This document shows, in pieces, positions 1 through 8,719 of a stretch of 12,779 nt of DNA. Below the pieces are notes generated by a model, which saw nothing but the letters and a program-made list of their open reading frames with translations, did no database searches and was not told the origin of the DNA. Position 1 is the first letter of the stretch, and each line of letters begins with the position of its first letter. The DNA comes from Euperipatoides rowelli (lineage: Eukaryota; Onychophora; Udeonychophora; Euonychophora; Peripatopsidae), in the NCBI GenBank assembly GCA_003024985.2, contig PXIH01S0007888.1; one strand, given 5' to 3'. A program made the translations under genes and the position numbers.

Positions 1-782
1 TGAATATAGCCAACCTTCAAGCCATACTGGGCCTCTCCTCCACTGCAAAGAAAAGTTAAAGAAATTATGAACAATATTTGATATAAAGACTATATTTAGC
101 TAAATGATAATAAATGTTCATCCTAAGCTAAACCTTTATTTTCAAATAAAAATTTCATGAACTATCTTCTAATTGCTGGCTTTTGTTTGGTTACCAGGGA
201 AACCTAGCTGAGTTCAACACTAGGGGGGGGGGGGCTACTATTGGGCTGGTATCACCTAATCTACATGAAAGCAGATGACAGGGGATGGCAACCTATATAA
301 TTTTTTTTAACAATCTTCAAAACACTCCTAACAACCAAATGCTTTAAAAGCTTCTGCAAGTCATTAATTCGAGATTTGGACCCAATTTTTGATTGTTAAC
401 AGAAGTCTGGCTCTTGCAACCAAAGAGCCAAAGAAAATAGTTTGAACACTGACCAAGTAATATTATTTGGACGAACTCCGAAGGTATTTGCTAGGTCTGC
501 ACTTTAAACTATTTTGATACCCGTCTAAATTCATATAATCTCAGAACCTGCACTTTAAGTCATAATTCAACCCATCCCCTAGTCTCAGTGAAAATTAATC
601 AACGCAAATTTTAAGAGCTGTACTTTTCATGAAATGTCCCCTGTTCCAATATCATGTATATTGTAATTTGAACTCTTTTAATAAATCTTATAGACACTTA
701 ACCTCCAGAGAAAGGCATTATCAATTTTAAGACCCAGTTGGCTTTATTACAAACTCCTGTCCATTCTCCCCCCTTTTTTTCC

Positions 783-789
783 TATATAA
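783..789 (+). promoter_or_regulatory. Candidate TATA box of the LTR promoter
   Basis: TATATAA follows a pyrimidine-rich run (CCCCTTTTTTTCC) and is kept in the 3' LTR at 12014-12020 in the same setting. An LTR needs a promoter in its U3 part, and this is the best TATA match shared by both copies. The window is AT-rich, so chance matches are common and no transcription start can be proved. Confidence 0.35.
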
Positions 790-810
790 GGTATAGTATA
801 ACTAACAACA

Positions 811-1160
811 CTTATTCTGAAACTAATTTTGCAAGGGGTAATTTTATTGATAAAAATATGGGAAAGGTTATCATTGTTATTCTATTTCTTAAGCAAATAA
901 AGATGTGTGTTTGCTAAACGGATGCTTGTTTGTGTATGTGTAGAGGCTATGTCTTGAGATGATATAATTAAATTTTATTCTTTCTACTCATGGGTGTCCT
1001 TTTCTAATGATGTTAAAAGGGGTGGTACCTGTACTTATCTATCGGGGCAGGGATAATAAAGGGTTTGCCACCGTTTTACCTCTTTAGTCCTAGTCAGCTG
1101 GTTCAGACTGGGATTTCATTAGGGCTTAGATAGGCTACCTTTTTTTCTTGCATAATTGTG
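811..1160 (+). other. 350 bp LTR block missing from the 3' LTR
   Basis: The two LTRs match up to ACAACACT (ending 812) and again from CTGGCTATTTAG (1161). In the 3' LTR the two are joined directly near 12042. Only a CT dinucleotide is shared at the break, and there are no terminal inverted repeats or target duplication. A deletion from the 3' LTR is therefore more likely than an insertion here. The block holds the AATAAA at 896 followed by a GT-rich stretch. No coding sequence is seen. Confidence 0.7.
896..901 (+). promoter_or_regulatory. Candidate poly(A) signal with GT-rich downstream element
   Basis: AATAAA is followed directly by GATGTGTGTTTGC and then TTGTTTGTGTATGTGTAG, the usual layout of a hexamer plus a GU-rich downstream element. 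It lies about 110 bp after the TATA box, a reasonable position for the R region. The 3' LTR has lost this segment. Other AATAAA hexamers at 680 and 1730 are shared by both LTRs but lack so clear a GT-rich follow-up. Confidence 0.4.
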
Positions 1161-1260
1161 CTGGCTATTTAGTTATTGTGAAAGATTAATCCATAGTTTG
1201 TGCAATTTGCCCTCTTTCAATATTTATCTTGTCCTTTGGGGTAACCACTGTATACGTTTA

Positions 1261-1650
1261 CAGGGTTCAACATTCATTTTTTTTAATGGGCGGCAACAAG
1301 TTGCCCCCCTAAAAGGCCTATGGGTGTCAACTTTAATGAATGAGTGGCGACTCTTTTAATTGTTCGCAAAGATTTAAATTTAACTACCATACATGTATTA
1401 AAACATGAGATATATAATACTAAAGTTGTTTGAATATTCTAAACATGATTGTGTGTTTTTAAATATTTTATTACTATTTATGGGTAAACAAGGGGAATAT
1501 GGTTAAATGTCACTTGCTAATTAGATGCTTTAACCTTGTGACCATAAAAAAATGGATGGCAAATATTTGCCACTGCTTGTGCATCTTGGGTGGCATTTTT
1601 AAAGATATGATGGCATTTGCCACCATTGCCATGATAAGCGTCAAGCTCTG
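1261..1650. mobile_element. hAT-like non-autonomous DNA transposon (390 bp) inside the 5' LTR
   Basis: This segment is absent from the 3' LTR, which shows the empty site TACGTTTAGCC at 12134. It begins CAGGGTTCAAC and ends GTCAAGCTCTG; the reverse complement of the end is CAGAGCTTGAC, so the termini are imperfect inverted repeats of the CAGRG type found in hAT elements. The left flank is TACGTTTA (1253-1260) and the right flank is TGTTTA (1651-1656), which reads as the 8 bp duplication with AC lost. Subterminal GGCAA/TTGCC motifs occur near both ends, and TGGCAAATATTTGCCA (1557-1572) is a perfect palindrome. No transposase frame is present. Confidence 0.75.
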
Positions 1651-2347
1651 TGTTTAGCCTACATGTAGATATGTTATATCAGTAATTTTGGATATGCATA
1701 TTTGCATGTAATTGTAGAAAGGGGTTAATAATAAAGGCAAGATATTTAATTGGTAATTTCTCCCTGGGGCTAACTTCTCCGATCTATGTCAGTGAGGATG
1801 TATTGTGACCTTAATTGCCTTAACTGTCATGCTTAAACCCCCAAGACGAGGCTGCAGAGATAATAGTAGTTGTCCCAAGTTAGGATTACAGTCTAGTATT
1901 TCCACTTTGCTATGGTGCAAGTGCTCTTATTAGCTGCCAACAAGGTCTAATCAATAAGTGAAGCTTACCTAATAGAATAATTCCATATTAGTAATGATGT
2001 GAATGTTATTCTGGAAGTGGGCTCAGTTAGGGATAGGATCCCCACCTTAGTAGTTACAATCAATACTGATTATGCACATTTGACTTTGATGTGGGTGTAG
2101 GTCTATGCTGGCCTTGGAGTCCCTGTCTTCCATGCTAGTGTAGGGTATGCCGACCTTAGAGCTGAGTGTTCATGGTAATAGTAGATTGTGTCAAGCTAAG
2201 GTGTAAATTAGCTTATCTATTTCAATAGTCTGTCTTGTGATAGAATAGAGCTAATATAGGAGGAGAGGTAAGCTCTATGAGATAGGCTATTTCCAGTCTG
2301 ACAAAGCCTTACTACAGTGTAGTATCTGACATATTGGGATAAAATTT

Positions 2348-2360
2348 TGGTGCCGTGACC
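2348..2360 (+). promoter_or_regulatory. Minus-strand primer-binding site (tRNA primer)
   Basis: TGGTGCCGTGACC starts with TGG, complementary to the CCA end of a tRNA, and lies just inside the 5' LTR, where reverse transcription is primed. The matching tRNA 3' end would read GGTCACGGCACCA. I do not assign the tRNA isotype. A gap of up to about 30 bases from the last confirmed LTR base (2317) leaves the LTR/interior junction open. Confidence 0.75.
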
Positions 2361-2696
2361 AGGATGTTTAAATTAGTAAAAGGGCAGACCAAAGTAGATA
2401 TTTTAGTCAAGTTAGCTAAAATTACAATTTTTTTTAACAAGTCTAAATTTATTTTATTAGGAAATTCAATGTAGCATGTGCATGGCATGTCTAAATTTTA
2501 GCCTACATTATAAAATATTTTGCTTATGCCATGTTGATGAGCTTCGGATATAGGTCCACAGTGAATGCAAGGTTTGTTGCAATATGAGGTCTCACACATT
2601 CACAAACAGTATATGTTTTGAATTGTAATATTTTTTTGTGAAAAGTAAAATTTTGAGAACAAGACAAAATTTATTGATTCTAAAATTATTTTAAAT
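2361..2696 (+). other. Untranslated leader between the primer-binding site and gag
   Basis: This AT-rich stretch has T and A runs and no supported reading frame, repeat or RNA gene. It would form the 5' leader of the genomic RNA and could hold packaging signals, but no specific structure was recognised. Confidence 0.5.
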
Positions 2697-4268
2697 ATGT
2701 CTGAAGGTGATAGTCAAAAAAGTTACTTTTAAAACTCAAGATATTTTGTCCAGCACAATAGCGGTGGAAGATCCGGATCCAATGTCTGCAAGAGGTATGA
2801 GTGAATCATTCAACAACTTTCTTGAAGCTTCTGGTGAGAATGAATTAGCAAAAAAGGATAATTTAATAAAATAATTGAGAGAGGAGTTATAAGAGCAGGA
2901 CAATGCGATTGCAGGCTATAGAGAAATTATTAGTAATTTAAAAGCTGAGTTAGCAGCCTCACTGTGCATGCGCAAAGCTCTAGTATCTGAAGGGCAGAAA
3001 AACTGTCTGACTCTAACGTAACGAAGCCACCAGAATGCAGGCCCGAGTAATTTGCTCCAAATATTGCAAATAATGTGACATAGTAAGGGGCCCAAAAATA
3101 TATTATGCATGATAATAATTGAGATGTAGGCCTACCTAACACTAGGGCAGGGTACAACTCAACTCAACCATTCCAATTTTATGACCCTAATATTAACCCT
3201 ATAAACGTTATCTGCCAAATGCCTGATAAATGGCCAGGACACAGTGGACATGACGCTTTCTCTGAACTAGCCACCTTCCAGCTTTTAGAGGGTGATGTGT
3301 TTGAAATAGAACATTTTATCATATAATTTAGGGCACTTATGGCACATTACAAATGGCCTGACACACAAGCACAGTCCATTTTAGAAAAATGATAGTAGGT
3401 AAGGCTACATCATGGCTGGTTTGGACAGCCAAAATTACTTGACGATGGAAGAAAGATTGCAAGACTTAAGACTACTATTCTTATTACAACTAGACAAGGA
3501 ACAGTCACATAAACTTTTTGATAACTGTACTTAAGGACAGGAGGAGACTGCTGTGGAGTATAGGCTAAGGATATTTGCACTGGCAGAACCACTAAGACTA
3601 ACCTGGGTGCCCCACTAAACAAGTACAATCATATGATCCTAGAAAAATATAAGGAAGGCCCTGTGCCAAACTTAGGAATATAATTGATTAGGCACAGAGA
3701 GATTAATCTAAAAGAAAGTACTAATTACATTGAGGAGCTAGAAGTAAAATTTAAAATGCACAAAGCAAAGCAGAAAACCTGTAACACAGTAATTGTAAGC
3801 CATATTACCGAGCCGAGCCTAAATAAACAAATGCAAGAGCTTAAGGTGTAAGTAACCAAATTAGTTAGACTAAACAAGGAATTACTAAAGAAATAAAAAA
3901 AATAGGAGGATGATAATATGTTACAATTGCAATGGGATAGGACATATAGGATGTAGGTACCCCCAAAAATTATCACAGGCAAATACAAGCCCTGATGGTA
4001 ACATTGGGACACCACCATTAAACTCTACCACCCAACACTCATAGGATCCGTGAGTGTCAGGGCAAAAAATCTCAATAAGCCAATCGGACTACTTGACCCA
4101 AAACCAAAAACTCATAGAGAGATTAAAAAAGACTCGGAATGGCAATTAGCCAATAAAACAAAAAAGAAAAGAAAGACAAAAAAATTTCAAGACATTAATG
4201 AGACTAGTATGGTAGGCCAAGAAAAACAAAAGACTAAACTACCTGACTTGCCTACACATCCACCCTAA
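2697..4268 (+). pseudogene. gag: Degenerate Gag (structural capsid/nucleocapsid protein)
   Basis: Gag would build the cytoplasmic virus-like particle. The likely start is the ATG at 2697; an early frameshift moves the frame so that it runs through a second ATG at 2782. An N-terminal part rich in charged and leucine residues, perhaps a coiled coil (2782-3018), has stops at 2872 and nearby. A middle part at 3171-3389 (with DKWPGHSGHDAFSELATFQ) is broken at 3324 and 3390 and shifts frame at 3389. The segment at 3445-3618 has GQEETAVEYRLRIFALAE, which fits the Q-x-G-E-S/T-V-x-x-Y-x-x-R pattern of retrotransposon Gag proteins. A Lys/Glu-rich helical part (3618-3893) follows, then a CCHC-like knuckle at 3919-3954 and a basic Lys-rich stretch (4050-4268) leading to the protease. 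Stops and at least five frame changes rule out function. Confidence 0.75.
3919..3954 (+). pseudogene. Nucleocapsid zinc knuckle with shortened spacing
   Basis: The frame reads CYNCNGIGHIGC followed by RYPQ. The first spacing, C-x2-C-x4-H, is canonical, but only two residues separate the histidine from the last cysteine, where retroviral and Gypsy knuckles have four. A 6-base in-frame loss would explain this. The knuckle normally binds genomic RNA; this one may not hold zinc properly. Stops close before (3894) and after (4042) show it is already part of a dead frame. Confidence 0.65.
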
Positions 4269-4350
4269 TTTATGGCAAATACTGAAAGGAGATGACCCAG
4301 TGGGGAAATGTAAGCAAAATAATTCCACAAATTACTGTAATAATATTACT

Positions 4351-4856
4351 GTTACTCAACACAAATAAAAAAGCACAAAGGAAAACAAACTACCGATACT
4401 AATCAGCCTACACCAGGCAAGCAAGAGCAAAAGAATAATGACTCTAGTACAAATACCTTTATTAAGTTTGCTGAAACTTATGAAGACAAACTAATCATAA
4501 CAGTTGAAGGAATTTGGAAAAAGATAAATACTCTCCTAGATACGGGCACTGCAAACTGTCTTCTGGATAAGAGTTGTATTAACCCAAAACAGCTCCACAG
4601 AAAAACAATGGCGGTATCAATAAGATCACCATTTTCAGGCAAAACATTAAGTGGCCTGCAAACAGTAATAAATATTAAAATGGTGAATAACTATATAAAA
4701 CAACCAGTATGTGTAGTAAAACTACAAGCTAAAGTCCCAGTCCAAATACTATTGGGCTTCGACATGTGCACAATGTATGAATCAGTCATTAACTGTGAAA
4801 AGTGTACAGTAGAATTCCAATTGATGAGAAAGGATCATGAGACTACAGAAACATGA
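4351..4856 (+). pseudogene. Retropepsin-like aspartic protease
   Basis: This domain would cleave the Gag-Pol precursor in maturing particles. The frame stays open across it and ends at the TGA at 4854. The catalytic loop is LLDTGTANCLL, with the active-site Asp codon at 4539-4541; DTGA/DTGS is usual and DTGT is tolerated in the family. About 70 residues later ILLGFDM matches the hydrophobic I-L-G-x-D segment that closes retropepsins. The order fits a single-domain protease that works as a dimer. It lies in the same frame as the following reverse transcriptase, separated only by stops at 4854 and 4884, so protease and polymerase were probably once one continuous Pol frame. Confidence 0.8.
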
Positions 4857-5880
4857 GCCTGCAAGAAAAAAAATGAGATTTGCTGAAGAACTAACCTTTA
4901 CATTAACAAACATTGTGACTGTGAGTTATTTGAACTTTTTAAGACTTCCGAGCTAGGCTTAAGTGACATACACAAAAATGCATTAGAACAAATATTAAAT
5001 ATATATCAAAAAATACTTATAGAAGATGTAACTAACATGACAGGGGCAAACATACCACCATATGAACCCAAATTTAAGACCGAAACACCCATTTACCAAA
5101 GACAGTATTGTGTACCTCACATGTTATACGAACCTTTAAGACTACAACTCGACAAACTAGAAAAATCACAAATAATAAAGAAAGTACACAGCCCATGCAA
5201 TTCCCCGGTACTTGTGTTACCAAAAAAGGACTCAAAGGAAGTAAGAATATGCCTAGACTTGCCACAAATAAATAAACAAATTGTCAATGAGCAATACCCA
5301 ATCATTTGAATTGAAGACATCTTAGAAAACCTAGGGGGCGCTCCCATCTTCAGTAGCCTAGACCTAAATAATGGCTATTTTAATATCAAATTGACTGAGA
5401 TGCCCCAAAAAAGTTCACTTTCTCAGAACCCTTTGCCAAATACTCATTCACACGCCTTTGCCAATGATGTGTGATGTCAGCAGCCATATTTCAGAAAATA
5501 ATGGTAGAATGTCTACACAAAATCATACTAAAAGGTCATGTTTTCTTTTACCTGGAAGATATTATTATACACTCCCCAAATATTGAAGAACATCTAGTAA
5601 CATTAGAAGAGGTCCTCACAGACCTCGAAAAAGTTAATCTAGTGTTAAAACTGTCAAAATGTAAACTTTGCAGGGAGTCCATAAAATATCTAGGACACAT
5701 GTTGGACAAAAAAGGGTGTTGACCTGTAGAGAATAGTGTGGCAGCTAAACAAAATTTGGCCAGACCTCAAACTAAAAAAGGGATAAGGAGCTTCTTAGAG
5801 AGCCTAAACTTTTACAGAAAATTCATAACAAATTTTGCAGAAATTGCTGCACCATTGTATGATCTACTAAAAAAGTGAAA
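4857..5880 (+). pseudogene. pol: Reverse transcriptase domain
   Basis: This would copy the element RNA into DNA. The frame reads from the Pol linker (near 4887) through QRQYCVPH and KLEKSQIIKKVHSPCNSPVL with the following LPKKD, the N-terminal finger signature of Gypsy polymerases. FSSLDLNNGYFNIKL contains the first catalytic Asp at 5361-5363. The frame then shifts near 5400, and the RLPxG-type region is scrambled around a TGA at 5465. AIFQKIM leads to FFYLEDIIIHS, where the YxDD box has Glu (codon 5555-5557) in place of its first Asp. The thumb and connection follow (KYLGHMLDKKG, then [20 protein letters not shown]). Further stops lie at 5307, 5720 and 5876. The YLED change by itself should abolish polymerisation. 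Confidence 0.9.
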
Positions 5881-6340
5881 TACAAAAATTACCTGGAATA
5901 GTGACGCTGAAATAGCTTTTCAAACTCTCAAACAAAAATTGACGACAGCCCCATTACTAGCTTTTCCGAGATATGATAGACCATTTGTCATAAAGACAGA
6001 TGTTTCCCTTACATTTCTAGGTGTGGTATTGGAACAAAAAATGATAATGGATAATTTCAACCAATTTCATATGCCTGCAGTCGGCTAAATACGGCAGAAA
6101 GAAATTACACTGTGATAGAATGTGAGACATTAGCTATTGTATTCACCTTAGATCAATTCAAGCATATGACCTATGACAACAAAATTATACTACTGACCGA
6201 CCATAAACCCTTAATATATGTAATTGAACTAAATGACACAAATTTGCGAGTGGTGAGGTGGATGATTAATATACAACAAAACAATATCCACTTTGAGTAC
6301 ATGTAGTCATGAGGGAAGTGATCACTTTGTGTGCTCTCGA
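5881..6340 (+). pseudogene. RNase H domain
   Basis: RNase H degrades the RNA strand of the hybrid made during reverse transcription. The frame after the TGA at 5876 reads TWNSDAEIAFQTLK and TTAPLLAFPRYDRPFVIKTD, whose last residue is the first catalytic Asp (codon 5999-6001). A frameshift lies near 6060. The new frame has AERNYTVIECETLAIVF, which keeps the acidic E-x-E-x-LA motif, then LLTDHKPL with the TDH Asp at 6199-6201 and RVVRWMINIQ. A TAG at 6304 ends that frame. The tail GSDHFVCSR, in a third frame, occupies the place of the usual N-x-x-A-D-A-L-S-R ending. The acidic residues survive although the frame does not. Confidence 0.87.
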
Positions 6341-7192
6341 AACAACAAAAAAACCCATCACTATCAAAATAATTTAACAAGAACAAAAAAAGACACATAT
6401 TGTTTTGACCTCATTGATAAAATAAAACAAGGAAAATTAAATAACAAAAACTTTATCATAGATGGAAATCAATTACTAATGAAAAGAATACAATTAGGAA
6501 AGTCAGACTGCACAGCATACAGAACAGTTGTCCCAGCATCCCTCATACTGGATGTCATGTACTTCTTCCACAATAGCCTAACTGGAGGGCACTTCTCGTT
6601 GGAAAAGATAATATAAAAAATAAAGAGAAATTTCACATGGCAAACAATATTTTCTGATATAAAGACGTACATAAACAGTGTGAAAAATGCCAAAGAAGAA
6701 ATCATAGTAGAATAAAAGCTCCCATTTAGGCAGTTGAACCACCTGCAAGGTGCATGACTAAACTCAGTATCGATATATTAGGTCCCTTCTCCATGACAGA
6801 AAGACAAAACAAATACATAATAACATACACTGACACTTCGCAAGAATGACATTTGCAAACCAACTACCTAGCCAAGAAGCCCTGTAATAGCAAAAGACTA
6901 CATAGAGACAATTTACACATGATACAGAGGGTCTAAAACTATTTTATCAGATAGGGGACCTCTGTTAGTAGGGCTTATAATGACATCACTATATGAAAGA
7001 CTAGGGATAGAGAGAATAACCTCAATGAGTTATTGGCCCCACTCCAATGGGATAAGTGAAAAAAAATAGTAAAATTATGAACTTAATATCAAACTACTGT
7101 AACAGAAAATTCACAGACTGGGACGTAATGCTTCCATACCTGATGCAGGTGATAAATAACATGGTCCACAGCAGCACAAAACAAGTTCCATT
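6341..7192 (+). pseudogene. Integrase: zinc-binding and catalytic core, 5' part
   Basis: Integrase joins the DNA copy to the host chromosome. The zinc finger is visible as HNSLTGGH (His codons at 6569 and 6590) and, after a stop at 6614 and a frame change, CEKC (6679-6690). The core has SIDILGPF (Asp at 6772), ILSDRGP (Asp at 6950) and SYWPHSNGISE (Glu at 7058). There are 35 codons between the second Asp and the Glu, the expected DD35E spacing. Stops at 6727, 6847 and 6920 and a slip in an A run near 7060 break the frame. DWDVMLPYLMQV and the HSSTKQVPF that follows match the end of the Gypsy core. The protein is then cut by the inserted element at 7193. Confidence 0.9.
7185..7192 (+). repeat. 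Left target-site duplication of the nested hAT-like element
   Basis: GTTCCATT here and TTTCCATT at 7955-7962 flank the insertion and agree at 7 of 8 positions. Eight-base duplications are characteristic of hAT transposition. They overlap the integrase codons for V-P-F, so the host frame can be followed up to the exact break. Confidence 0.8.
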
Positions 7193-7954
7193 CAGAGATG
7201 TTAGGTCTCAAGACCAGGTCTTGATCTTGAGACCACTTGAGACCACAAATTTGTGGTCTTGGTCTTGTACTGGTCTTGAGATTCTTTTTCTTGATCTCAA
7301 TCTTGGTCTCGACATTTCAGTTTGCCTTCTTGGTCTTGATCTTGACATTTATAATACATAATACCGTATTTAATTAATTTCTAAAAAATTTTTTTAGAAT
7401 TTTTCACTTTGCATGACAGTAATGTCTGCAAAAAAAATAAAATATACCAGGTATTGTGAAATTGAAATTTAAAAATTTTTAAATTGAAAAAGTTAACAAT
7501 AAAATAATAATTAGCTGCATGTTCCAAATGTAAAGGAAACTTAACCAAGAAGTTTGGACATCTGCATTTAATCACTACTATAAAGTGTTTTTAGAAATAG
7601 TGAGAGTTTGATGAGACATCATAGAGTAAGGATGAAGGATTATTTTTTATCTTGGATGGTCTGTATAAAATTGAACTTTCTTTAACAAAGTCAGAGTGAA
7701 ATATGTTTATATAATGTATCATTACCTAATTTCAGTGAAATAAGTTCTGTATTTTTAATTTTAAAATATTATAAAATGTAGGCTGCTTTGCTGTGTTTGA
7801 ATGATTTTTTTTTATAAATTTTAACAACACTCTCTGGTCTTGCATCTCGATATTGGTATTGATGTGTCTAGTTTTGATCTTGGACTTGGTCTTGATGTCT
7901 CTGGTCTTGGCCTTGATCTTGGACTTGAAGTGTCCAGTCTTGATAACAAGTCTG
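7193..7954. mobile_element. hAT-like non-autonomous DNA transposon (762 bp) inside integrase
   Basis: It begins CAGAGATGTTAGGTCTCAAG and ends CTTGATAACAAGTCTG; the reverse complement of the end starts CAGACTTGTTATCAAGAC, so the termini are imperfect inverted repeats starting CAGA. With the 8 bp duplication this fits the hAT superfamily. Both ends are packed with GGTCTTG/CAAGACC heptamers: on the left they form a hairpin (7204-7213 with 7225-7234) and a perfect 20 bp palindrome (7240-7259), and on the right a run of GTCTTG-type repeats (7836-7947). The middle is AT-rich and has no transposase frame, so movement would need an enzyme supplied elsewhere. Integrase homology stops at one edge and resumes at the other. 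Confidence 0.85.
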
Positions 7955-7962
7955 TTTCCATT
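7955..7962 (+). repeat. Right target-site duplication of the nested hAT-like element
   Basis: TTTCCATT matches GTTCCATT at 7185-7192 with one mismatch at the first base. Integrase-like codons resume directly after it. Confidence 0.8.
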
Positions 7963-8507
7963 TTACATTGATTTCACAAATATGACATGTTCTCCGAGCT
8001 CAACTTAGAAGAAAATGAAAACAACTTAGAAAGAATCAACCTAGTGGACTGCATAATGGAAAGACTGGAGGCTTAAAAGTCGGAAGTCTTTGCCAATTTA
8101 CATGAAGCATTGATTACTAATGCCAAGAGAAAAAATAGAGGTTAACACCTTCAAGAATTTAATATAGGAGACCCTGTTCTTTACCTTGACATAACTAGTT
8201 TTTCTGGCCATAACCGTAAGCTCAACCAAAGATACACAGGACCTTATACTGTAATCAGAGGGACTAGACTCACCAATTACATAATACAAGATTAAAAAAC
8301 CCTGAAACAATAAAAAAGGTACATGTCGACAAACTTAAGATACTACATAGATATTATATAGAAGATGAGGAAACTAACGTTGATCAACCCATACCTATAC
8401 ATAGTAAAAATCCAGATGATGACCAAATACACCTATCAGAAGAAACAGATTATGAGGGGAAGGACACAAATGAATCAGATAAAACTGAAAAAAAAAACTC
8501 CAGTTAA
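7963..8507 (+). pseudogene. Integrase C-terminal part with GPY-type module
   Basis: After the insertion the frame reads KYDMFSELNLEENENNLERI, the usual linker behind the Gypsy catalytic core. After stops at 8074 and 8143 it reads FNIGDPVLYLDITSFSGHNR and then KLNQRYTGPYTVI with NYIIQD: the GD-x-V strand, the K-L-x-x-x-x-x-GPY step and the Y-x-I strand of the GPY/F module, which binds DNA and helps multimerisation. A small shift near 8295 leads to VHVDKLK, the conserved end of this module. An acidic tail runs to the TAA at 8505. No chromodomain signature is seen after it. A TGA at 7969 lies between the insertion and the linker. Confidence 0.85.
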
Positions 8508-8719
8508 TCCAATATGAGGATTACCTATGATCACTGCAAGGAGCATACAAGACTACAATGCTGCCTGATGAGATGGTGAGGGTGAAAAATGCTCAACAGC
8601 AGCACTCTGAGGCCTCAGAAGGCTCGAGTGGTGATGAAGATGGTGACAAACAGCTTATTGAGATAGAAGACCCACCAAACATACATGGGTACTTCGTGAG
8701 AAGTAAAAGTTTAAAATAA
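8508..8719 (+). pseudogene. Acidic C-terminal tail of Pol, or a small separate frame
   Basis: Shifting one frame at the end of the previous segment gives LIQYEDYL, a TGA, then a stretch with ATG at 8558 (MLPDEMVRVKNAQQQ) and a Ser/Glu/Asp-rich part (SEASEGSSGDEDGDKQ) ending at the TAA at 8717. Low-complexity acidic tails occur at the ends of Gypsy Pol proteins, and position and composition fit that reading. A separate 53-residue protein starting at 8558 is possible but has no support beyond the open frame. No motif was recognised. Confidence 0.5.

Larger units (their letters stand above)
1..2317 (+). repeat. 5' long terminal repeat
   Basis: The sequence from position 1 (TGAATATAGCCAACC) recurs at 10159, and similarity continues to about 2317, where the 3' copy reaches the window end. 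Once the 390 bp insertion at 1261-1650 and its duplicated target are removed, this LTR is about 1.9 kb, which is long for Ty3/Gypsy. It holds a TATATAA box at 783 and a candidate poly(A) signal at 896. Its inner end is uncertain: it could stop near 2317, at the CA at 2330-2331, or directly before the primer-binding site at 2348. In roughly 250 bp near the inner end (about 2010-2265) about a tenth of positions differ from the 3' copy by eye, which implies an old insertion. Confidence 0.9.

Noticed and set aside
811-1160. A fourth nested transposon in the 5' LTR
   Set aside because: The block has no terminal inverted repeats and no target duplication; a deletion in the 3' LTR is simpler.
1156-1359. 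Open frame of 67 codons on the + strand in the 5' LTR
   Set aside because: It runs from LTR sequence into the hAT-like insertion, crossing its left border at 1261, so it is a chance frame and not a gene.
1691-1710. GATATGCATATTTGCATGTA with an octamer ATTTGCAT, also at 12185 in the 3' LTR
   Set aside because: It resembles POU-factor sites, but the surrounding LTR sequence is equally similar between copies, so there is no sign of selective conservation.
3725-4018. 97-codon open frame on the - strand
   Set aside because: It is antisense to the Gag C-terminal part and zinc knuckle and has T-rich low-complexity composition; the + strand explains the region.
8098-8310. 70-codon open frame on the - strand
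   Set aside because: It is the reverse shadow of the GPY-type integrase module.
8308-8520. Chromodomain at the integrase C-terminus
   Set aside because: After VHVDKLK the sequence is acidic and low in aromatic residues, with no W-x-x-W-type pattern or chromodomain core.
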